Source: Candidatus Limnocylindrales bacterium (lineage in GTDB: Bacteria; Desulfobacterota; Binatia; UBA1149; CAITLU01). Taken from it: a stretch of DNA of 64,000 nucleotides. Shown here piece by piece: positions 19,125 to 25,739 of the stretch; the stretch's first letter is position 1; every line of letters starts with the position of its first letter. The DNA is taken from the NCBI GenBank assembly GCA_035626395.1, contig DASPNR010000031.1:496001-560000 (forward strand). Direction: 5' to 3'. The translations under genes and the position numbers were made by a program. The notes below the pieces were generated by a model. It did not search any database and was not told where the DNA came from. It saw only the letters and a list, made by a program, of their open reading frames with translations.

Positions 19125-20360
19125 TCAGTTCAATTCCGCGCTCGAGTAGCCGAGGATGCTCCGCGCCACGATGAGCTGATTGATCTGCTGGGTGCCCTCG
19201 TAGATGTCGGTGATCTTGGCATCGCGCATCCACTTCTCGAGCATCATCTTGCGCGAGTATCCGAGCGGCCCGGCAAGCTCGACGCACTTCTGCGTCACGC
19301 GCGTGACCGTCAGACCCGCATTGGCCTTGGCCATTGACGCTTCCTTCGAGTTGCGCTGGCCGTGGTCCATCATCGTGCACGCCTTCCACGTCAGCAGGCG
19401 CGCCGCCTGCAGCTGCGCCTCCATGTTCATCACCTCGCGCTCGAGCACGGTCTGCTCGTAAGGGCTGGCCTCGTAGCGGATCGCGATGCCCTGCTCGGTC
19501 AGGCATTCCTTGAGCAGGTCGAGCGCCGCGCGCGCCACGCCGATGCCGCTGGCGGCGACGATGGGACGGGTGCTGTCGAACGTCGCCATGACGCCGCCGA
19601 AGCCGGCGCGCGAATCCTTCTCGACGATCTCGGGCGTGCCGAGGATGTTGTCGTAGGGGATGCGTGCGTCCTCCAGCGTGATCATCGCGGTGTCGGAGGC
19701 GCGAATTCCCATCTTGTCCTCGACCTTGGTGACGGTGACGCCCGGCGTGCCGGCCGGCACGATGAACGACTTGATGGCGGCGCGTCCTTTGGTCTTGTCC
19801 AGCGTGGCCCAGACCACGACGAAGCCGTCGGACTTGTCGAGCGCGCGATGGCCGGAGGTGCAGAAGATCTTGGTGCCGTTGAGCACCCACATGTCGCCGT
19901 CACGCACGGCCGTCGTCGCCACCTGCTTAGAGTCGGATCCGAAGTGCGGCTCGGTGATGGCCATGGCGGCCCATTTCGGCTTGCCCTCGTAGAAGCTGGC
20001 CAGGAACCGCTGCTTCTGCTCGGGCGTGCCGACGGCCTGCACGGCTGCGCCGCCCAGGCCCGGATTCGGGATGGACAGGTACAGGCCCGCATCGCCCCAG
20101 GCCAGCTCCTCGATCTGCATGCAGGCGAGCAGCGTGTTCTCGTTGCGCTTCTTCTCGCCCGACTTCTCGGACTTGCCGCCGCCGAGGCTGGTGGCGTCGC
20201 GATTCATCTTGCTGGCGTCCCAGACGGTGTTGAAGAAGTCCCACGGATCCGTGTGCTCTTCCTCGTCGTACTTGCGGGCGATGGGCCGCATCATGCCCTC
20301 GGCGAGCATGCGTGCCATTGCGATACGGTTCTGGGCGGCGTTGGAGAGGCTGAAGTCCAT
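19125..20360 (-). CDS. Acyl-CoA dehydrogenase
   Basis: The 411-residue FAD enzyme has the N-terminal helical domain, the beta-domain signature AAMAITEPHFGSDS followed by WVLNGTKIFCTSG, and the C-terminal domain ending DAKITDIYEGTQQINQLI, where the Glu of YEG is the usual catalytic base. It introduces a trans-2 double bond into an acyl-CoA, passing electrons to ETF. An unusual Lys/Glu/Gly-rich stretch (about residues 59-72) interrupts the N-terminal domain. It is the last gene of the TetR-acad-acad set, 13 bases after the paralogue. Confidence 0.95.
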   Translation of the reverse strand: MDFSLSNAAQNRIAMARMLAEGMMRPIARKYDEEEHTDPWDFFNTVWDASKMNRDATSLGGGKSEKSGEKKRNENTLLACMQIEELAWGDAGLYLSIPNPGLGGAAVQAVGTPEQKQRFLASFYEGKPKWAAMAITEPHFGSDSKQVATTAVRDGDMWVLNGTKIFCTSGHRALDKSDGFVVVWATLDKTKGRAAIKSFIVPAGTPGVTVTKVEDKMGIRASDTAMITLEDARIPYDNILGTPEIVEKDSRAGFGGVMATFDSTRPIVAASGIGVARAALDLLKECLTEQGIAIRYEASPYEQTVLEREVMNMEAQLQAARLLTWKACTMMDHGQRNSKEASMAKANAGLTVTRVTQKCVELAGPLGYSRKMMLEKWMRDAKITDIYEGTQQINQLIVARSILGYSSAELN

Positions 20361-20373
20361 GTCTGTGCTCCTG

Positions 20374-21459
20374 TTATACCGAGGCGAGACCTTCGAAGAT
20401 GCTGAAGCCGCGGCCGTTGCGGACCCACTGTTCGACCGGATGATCGCGAATGAAGCCGTGTCCTCCGAGGACCTGCAGCCCGTTGTCGGTCACCTTCATG
20501 ACCATGTCAGCGCAATAACGGTGAGCCAGCGCGACCTCCCGTGACGCATCGCCGCTCTGGTCCAGGTTCCAGGCAGCCTCCCAGTTCAGCAGCCGCGCAG
20601 CCTCGGTCTCGATGGCCATGTCTGCGAGCATGAAAGCGATCGCCTGCTTCTGCGCGATCTTGACGCCGAAGGCGTCGCGGTCCTTCGCGTAGCCGATGGC
20701 ATAGTCGAGCGAGGCCTTGGCCACGCCCACCGCCATCGCCGACTGCGCGACGCGCGCGCGACGCAGCATGCCGGTGGCGTCGCCGCCGAGCCTTGCCGAG
20801 GCGGGCACGCGACAGCCCGACAGCGTGATCTCGTAGGTCGCCAGCGCGTGCAGCCCGAGGCTCTTCTCGCGCTCGCCGATGGTCAGCCCCGGCGTGCCGG
20901 TCGGCACCAGGAACGCGCCGATCCCGTCGCTGGTGGATGCGTAGACCAGGATGTTGGGCGCCTCGGCTGCCAGCGGCACCATGCACTTCTGTCCGTCCAG
21001 CACGTAGTCGCCGGCGTCATGCCGCGCGGTCGTCTTCATCGACAGGATGTGGAAGCCCATGCGCGGCTCCATCACCGCCGCCGATCCCGGCACGAAGCGA
21101 TCGCCGACATACGCCGGCAGGATCTGCTGCTTCTGTTCTTCGCTGCCGAGGCGCAGCACCGCGTCGACGATCAGCCGCGGCGACAGCACGTGCAGCGCGA
21201 TGGCCAGGTCGCCTTCGGCCAGCCCCTCGGCGACGACCGCCCCGGTGACGGCCGAAGGATCGCTGGACCCGTAGCCGCCGTAGGCCTCCGGGATGCTCCC
21301 CTGGATGAACCCGAGCTCCCATGCCGCGTCGACCAGGCTCTGCGGGACCTTGCACGCCTCGTCGGCGTCGCGCGCGGCAGGGCGGATCTGGTCGGCCGCG
21401 AACCTGGTCACGGTCTCGCTGATGAGCTGTTGTTCTTCGTCCAGCTCGAAATCAATCAC
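20374..21459 (-). CDS. Acyl-CoA dehydrogenase, short C-terminus
   Basis: The GTG ending at 21459 with GGGAGAA just upstream gives 361 residues beginning MIDFELDEEQQLI. The frame extends further upstream but is implausible there, since it overlaps the regulator gene. The family folds are visible: DYVLDGQKCMVPLAAEA, RDAFGVKIAQKQAIAFMLAD and QVLGGHGFIRDHPVEQW. The protein stops at FEGLASV, so the last helix present in most family members is missing. Its start overlaps the TetR gene by 8 bases, which argues for coexpression with that regulator. Confidence 0.93.
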   Translation of the reverse strand: MIDFELDEEQQLISETVTRFAADQIRPAARDADEACKVPQSLVDAAWELGFIQGSIPEAYGGYGSSDPSAVTGAVVAEGLAEGDLAIALHVLSPRLIVDAVLRLGSEEQKQQILPAYVGDRFVPGSAAVMEPRMGFHILSMKTTARHDAGDYVLDGQKCMVPLAAEAPNILVYASTSDGIGAFLVPTGTPGLTIGEREKSLGLHALATYEITLSGCRVPASARLGGDATGMLRRARVAQSAMAVGVAKASLDYAIGYAKDRDAFGVKIAQKQAIAFMLADMAIETEAARLLNWEAAWNLDQSGDASREVALAHRYCADMVMKVTDNGLQVLGGHGFIRDHPVEQWVRNGRGFSIFEGLASV

Positions 21460-22090
21460 GGTGTTCTCCCTTGTCTTGTGCGTCCCGGTCGGGCCGCAGG
21501 TTGTCGAGAAGCTGGTCCACGAAGAGCCCGAGCGTGCGCTCGAGGCTGAAGCGGTCGGGGTCGAGATAGAACTGCGTCTCGGCGCCGATGACCGCGCTGG
21601 TGTAGGCGGCGGCGACGACGTCGGCATCGACGTCGCGCCGGAACAGGCCCTGATCCTGTCCCGCTCGAACGATGTTGCGAAGGAAAGCGCGGAAGCGGCG
21701 CATCATGCCGCGCATCTGCTCGCGCAGGTGATCGTGCGTGTCGATGGACTCCACCATCAGCTTGATGGCGAAGCGCGGCCGGTCGCCCGAGCGCGCGTGC
21801 TCGACACACACGTTGGCGATGCGCCGCAGGCCCTCGGCGCAGTCGACGTCTCCGCACGCGCTCTGCACGCGCGTCTCGAACTCGGCGATGCGATCGAGAA
21901 CGGCAGCCGCCAGCAGGTCGTCCTTGTCGCGGAAGTGGTAGTAGATCGCGCCCTTGGTGACGCCGGCGTCCTTGGCGATGCGGTCGATGGAGGTGGCGTG
22001 GTACCCGTAGCGGGAGAAGCAATCGATGGCCGTCTCGGTCAGGTCTTTGCGGGCCGCCTCGCGTCGCCGTGTTCGCTCCCCGATTTGCAT
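21452..22090 (-). CDS. TetR/AcrR family transcriptional regulator
   Basis: The 212-residue protein has the TetR helix-turn-helix at about residues 15-60 (AIDCFSRYGYHATSIDRIAKDAGVTKGAIYYHF is the typical pattern) and an all-helical ligand domain. It heads an operon with two acyl-CoA dehydrogenases, overlapping the first by 8 bases, so it most likely represses fatty-acid or branched-acyl degradation and responds to an acyl-CoA. A candidate operator touches its own start codon, implying autoregulation. Confidence 0.93.
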   Translation of the reverse strand: MQIGERTRRREAARKDLTETAIDCFSRYGYHATSIDRIAKDAGVTKGAIYYHFRDKDDLLAAAVLDRIAEFETRVQSACGDVDCAEGLRRIANVCVEHARSGDRPRFAIKLMVESIDTHDHLREQMRGMMRRFRAFLRNIVRAGQDQGLFRRDVDADVVAAAYTSAVIGAETQFYLDPDRFSLERTLGLFVDQLLDNLRPDRDAQDKGEHRD

Positions 22091-22105
22091 ACCGACCGTT
22101 TAGTA
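22090..22105. promoter_or_regulatory. Candidate TetR operator
   Basis: TACCGACCGTTTAGTA is an imperfect 16-base palindrome (5 of 8 positions pair) abutting the TetR start codon, with outer TAC/GTA arms common in operators of this family. Its position would let the regulator block its own operon. Support is by pattern and location only. Confidence 0.4.
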
Positions 22106-22265
22106 CGCCGGCTGCGGGCGTGTCAACCGCTGTTTACTTGGTGTCAGCGGCCGGGGCACGGAAAAAACGAGAAAGGGTGGGTGTCCGGCGGCGGCCACGC
22201 CGGCGGATTCTCGCGTCCCCGCAGTTGACTGCCGGGGCAGGGATGAGGATTCTCGCCCCGCTTCC

Positions 22266-23393
22266 GTGGCCTACATCCGTCACATCCCACCGTCCCAGGC
22301 CGGCGGCCGCCTGGCGCAGGTGTATCGCGAGATTCGCACGGAGGTCCCGCGCGTCCCCAACCTGATGCAGGTCTTCAGCCTGCGTCCCGAGACGATGGAG
22401 GGGGTCTACCGGCTCTGGCTGTCTCTGATGTGGAACGGGCGCGTTTCGCGCGGGCTGAAGGAGGCGCTGGCCGTGGCGGTGGCGCAGGCAGCGCGCTGCG
22501 ACTACTGCGCCGAGGCCCACCTCATCTACATGATCGCCTCGGGCGTCGACCGCGACAAGGCCTGGGACATCGCGGGTCAGGGTGATCTCGCCGCCGACCT
22601 TACCGACGCCGAGCGCGAGGCCCTGCGCTTTGCGGTGCGCCTGACGCGCGAGCCGCGCGCGGTCAAGGCCGACGATCGCGCCGCTTTCGCAGCCGCATGG
22701 CCAGAGATCGACCAGCGCGTCGAAATCGTGGCAGTCATCGCAGGTTTCAACAGCGTCACCCGCCTCGCCAACGCGCTCGGCGTCGTCTCGGAAATCCCGG
22801 GGCCTTTGCGACGCTTCCAGGCCGGCCGCCGCAGCGCCATCGCGTTGCTGGGTAGACTGACGGCGATGAGTCTGGATTTGTCGGAGAAACCCGTGCCGGC
22901 CCAGCCGCCCGAGCACAACCGCCCGGCCATGCGCCAGCTCTTCCTGGATCAGCTCGGCTTTGCGGCCTTGCCTCCCGGCTTCGAGCTGATGGAGGCATGC
23001 CCGGAAGTCTTCGACGGTCAGCTTCGCACCATTCGAAAGGCCGTAGCCGTCATGCCCCGCGACCGCTGGATGCGCATAGGGCTGGTCGTGGCGCGTCTGA
23101 CCGGATGCGACTACTTCGCGACCCACTGCGGGGAATGGCTGAGCGCCCGCGGCGAGGCCCCGGCCGACATCATTGCCGCCAGTGAGGGCTCGCCGTGCAG
23201 CCTTCCCGACTGCGAACATGCCTGCCTGCGTTTCGCCCGCGACTTCACGCTGCACTCGCACACGCTCGGTGAGGACCGCACGCGCGAGCTACGCCGCCTG
23301 GGGCTGTCCGACGGCGCGATTCTCGATCTCGCCTACGTCACGGCGACGTTTCATGGGATGGTTCGCTTGGTTCTCGGCTTGTCGCCGTTTTAA
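22266..23393 (+). CDS. Tandem carboxymuconolactone decarboxylase/AhpD-like protein
   Basis: The 375-residue protein contains two AhpD-like helical domains. The first keeps the redox motif CDYCAEAH (Cys78, Cys81, His85), as in AhpD peroxidase partners. The second has CDYFATHC (Cys281, Cys288), where the second Cys of CxxC is Phe, so it may be structural or use another Cys pairing. A peroxide- or disulfide-handling role fits the first half. It is divergent from the TetR operon, with 175 bases between the two starts. Confidence 0.8.
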   Translation: MAYIRHIPPSQAGGRLAQVYREIRTEVPRVPNLMQVFSLRPETMEGVYRLWLSLMWNGRVSRGLKEALAVAVAQAARCDYCAEAHLIYMIASGVDRDKAWDIAGQGDLAADLTDAEREALRFAVRLTREPRAVKADDRAAFAAAWPEIDQRVEIVAVIAGFNSVTRLANALGVVSEIPGPLRRFQAGRRSAIALLGRLTAMSLDLSEKPVPAQPPEHNRPAMRQLFLDQLGFAALPPGFELMEACPEVFDGQLRTIRKAVAVMPRDRWMRIGLVVARLTGCDYFATHCGEWLSARGEAPADIIAASEGSPCSLPDCEHACLRFARDFTLHSHTLGEDRTRELRRLGLSDGAILDLAYVTATFHGMVRLVLGLSPF

Positions 23394-23422
23394 GATCGAA
23401 GAGGGCGCGAAGGAGAGTCACC

Positions 23423-24556
23423 TTGGAATCGCCGCAAATCTCCGGAAAGGTCTTCCGCTTCCTGTCGACGATGCATCCTTCGCTCTCCAAGGCCGAGCGA
23501 AAGAAGTACAGCGAATACGATCCGGAGCGCTGGTATCCGTGGACGCCGGACATCGCCAGCGAGTTCACCGACCTCATGCGCCGCTCGCCGCGCGACACGA
23601 GCTTCGCGCGCGGCCTGGCCTACACGGCCCAGAAAAGCCTTCCCGAGGATACCAAGCTGACGCCCGGCGATCTCGTGCGCGGGCTGCCGACGCTGCCGGC
23701 AGCGTTCACCGACGGCCGCGGCAGCGGATTCGACGTGCAGATCGAAGGTCCGGGGCGTGCGACGGTGTCGTACCGGGGCATGCCCGGCTTCACCAACGCC
23801 TGCATCGCCATCGCCGGCGAACTGACCCAGCGCATGCAGGCACTCGGCGCGCGCGGCCTCGAGGTCAAGCACGCCAGCGGCTGCCGCCTCCAGGGAGCCG
23901 ACGCGTGCAATTTCGAAGTGCGCTGGGCGCCCGATGCCGGCGAAGACGTCGGGCCTGCGGCGGCCGCGCCGCGTGCCGCGCAGGCCGCGCCGCAGCCAGC
24001 TGCGGCTTCGCCGGCAGCTGCCGGTTCGCAGGCTGCGCAGCGCTCGGCGCAGGCGGCGGCGCCCGCACGCGAAGCCGCCCCGACCGTCACCGTCGGCAGC
24101 CGAACCGAAAGCGCCGTGCGCGAGCCGTCGCGGTCGCAGACTGCGCCATCGCCCGCACGAAGCACCGAAGGCGCTCGCCCCGGCGAAGCGGCTCGCGCCG
24201 CCGAGCCTTCGCGTCCGGCGGCGTTTGCCGCTCGCGCCGCCGAGCCTCCGCGCACGGCCTCGCCGGCGGCACCGCCCGCGGCTTCCGCGCGAGCGACTGC
24301 CGGCGTGGAGGCCGGCACAGGCGGCAGCGCGCAGGATCTGTTCGAGCAGCTTCGCGTGCGGCTGCTCGAGGCCGAGCAGCAGTCGTCGCGGCACGCCGAT
24401 CTGGAAAATCGCATCGCCGATCTGGAGGCCGAGCTTGCGGCGGTGCGCGAGCAGGCACGCTCCGAAATCGATCAGGCGCGTGCGGAGGCCGAACAGGCCG
24501 CCGACGCGCTCATCGCCCTGAAGCGTCAGATTCGCGCGCTCGTCGGTGACAACTGA
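23423..24556 (+). CDS. V4R/heme-NO-binding-like domain protein with Ala/Pro linker and coiled coil
   Basis: The start is a TTG with AGGAGA six bases upstream (377 residues). Residues about 1-172 form a globular domain whose end, KHASGCRLQGADACNFEVRW, matches the Cys-rich closing motif of V4R and heme-NO-binding-like sensory domains (GC, then CxFxxxW). Residues about 175-300 are Ala/Pro/Arg-rich and probably disordered. The last 80 residues form a strong coiled coil rich in AEAE and QAR. A small-molecule or lipid sensor with a dimerisation helix is plausible. It overlaps trmJ by 11 bases. Confidence 0.6.
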   Translation: MESPQISGKVFRFLSTMHPSLSKAERKKYSEYDPERWYPWTPDIASEFTDLMRRSPRDTSFARGLAYTAQKSLPEDTKLTPGDLVRGLPTLPAAFTDGRGSGFDVQIEGPGRATVSYRGMPGFTNACIAIAGELTQRMQALGARGLEVKHASGCRLQGADACNFEVRWAPDAGEDVGPAAAAPRAAQAAPQPAAASPAAAGSQAAQRSAQAAAPAREAAPTVTVGSRTESAVREPSRSQTAPSPARSTEGARPGEAARAAEPSRPAAFAARAAEPPRTASPAAPPAASARATAGVEAGTGGSAQDLFEQLRVRLLEAEQQSSRHADLENRIADLEAELAAVREQARSEIDQARAEAEQAADALIALKRQIRALVGDN

Positions 24557-25313
24557 GCAGTTCGCGCGCGGCGGCAACAGGCCGCGCGCGCGCGTGGTGC
24601 TGCTCGAGCCCAAGCGCGGCGCCAATGTGGGTGCCGTCTGCCGCGCCATCAAGAACATGGGCGCGCACGATCTGTTCATCGTCGGGGGCCGGTACGATCC
24701 GGGCGAGGCGCGTCGCACCGCCGTGCACGCCGCCGACGTGTTCGACGCGCGGCACGACGTCGGCTCCTTCGACGCGGCGGTAGCAGGCTGCGCGCTGGTC
24801 ATCGGGACGACGTCGCGTCGCGACCCTTGGCACATCCCGGTCGAGCCCGTGCGCGAGGTTGCGCGCGCCTGCGCAGAAGCGCTCTCGGCGAGCGAGGATG
24901 AAGGCGCCGAGGTTGCCTTCGTCTTCGGTACCGAAGAGCGCGGGCTGTCCAACGCCGAGGCGGCGCGATGCCATCGGCTGGCGTGCGTCCCCACCGCCGG
25001 CGAATACGCCTCGCTCAATCTTTCGCAGGCGGCCGTCGTGTGCCTGTACGAATGGATGCTGGCGAGCAGCGGCGGCGACGGGCGCGAGCTTTCCGCTCGC
25101 GCTCGCGCGGCCGACGCCGTCTCCGTGTCCGCGGCGCTGGCCGACGTCGAAGACATGCTCACCGAGATCGGTTTCCTCGAGGGCGATCAGGCCCGGCGCG
25201 TGATGGCCACCGTCGCTTCGATGCTGACTCGCGGTGGGCTCGACGAGCGCGAGGTCCGCATCCTTCGTGGTATCGTGCGACAGGTGCGCTGGTACTCACG
25301 GCAATGTCGCTGA
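24546..25313 (+). CDS. trmJ: TrmJ-like tRNA (cytidine/uridine-2'-O-)-methyltransferase (SPOUT)
   Basis: The GTG start gives 255 residues. SPOUT-class landmarks include EPKRGANVGAVCRAIKNMG at the start, VFGTEERGLSNAE in the middle and the SAM knot motif YASLNLSQAAVVCLYE. A helical C-terminal extension follows. TrmJ methylates the 2'-hydroxyl of nucleotide 32 in tRNA anticodon loops; a related TrmH-family target is the main alternative. It overlaps the preceding gene. Confidence 0.9.
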   Translation: MTTEQFARGGNRPRARVVLLEPKRGANVGAVCRAIKNMGAHDLFIVGGRYDPGEARRTAVHAADVFDARHDVGSFDAAVAGCALVIGTTSRRDPWHIPVEPVREVARACAEALSASEDEGAEVAFVFGTEERGLSNAEAARCHRLACVPTAGEYASLNLSQAAVVCLYEWMLASSGGDGRELSARARAADAVSVSAALADVEDMLTEIGFLEGDQARRVMATVASMLTRGGLDEREVRILRGIVRQVRWYSRQCR

Positions 25314-25417
25314 TGTTGCATGCGGCTGCGGCGGCGCCTAAGGTCGAGCGTCGCAGCGGCCGTCGCGACTCGCGCAGCGCACGATGCGTCGAGGGAGCGG
25401 CCGTTGCCGGAGGTCGC

Positions 25418-25717
25418 ATGCTGGTCGTGGTAGCCAAGATCAAGGCCAAGGCCGACGCCGCCGACGAGGTCGCCAGGCTGTTCGAGAGCTACGTTGCCTG
25501 GGTCAAGGACAACGAGGCCTCCACCATCACCTACAGCTGCAACCGCTCCCGCAAGGATCCGACCGAGTTCCTCTTCTTCGAGCGCTACTCCGACGAAGCC
25601 GCCATGCATGCCCACTCCTCTTCCTCCCGCTTCGCGGAGATGGTCGGAGGACTGGCCGGCAAGCTCGACGGCACCATGGACGTGGTGATGTTCGACGAGG
25701 TGGCGGCTAAATTCTGA
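25418..25717 (+). CDS. Antibiotic biosynthesis monooxygenase-domain protein
   Basis: A 99-residue protein starting MLVVVAKIKAK with GGAGG six bases upstream. The ferredoxin-like ABM fold is indicated by FLFFERYSDEAAMHAHSSSSRF. Members are small dimeric quinol or heme-associated oxygenases, or have no known reaction. It precedes the RND exporter gene by 22 bases on the same strand. Confidence 0.88.
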   Translation: MLVVVAKIKAKADAADEVARLFESYVAWVKDNEASTITYSCNRSRKDPTEFLFFERYSDEAAMHAHSSSSRFAEMVGGLAGKLDGTMDVVMFDEVAAKF

Positions 25718-25739
25718 ACGTGCCTGAGGAGGCTGTGCC

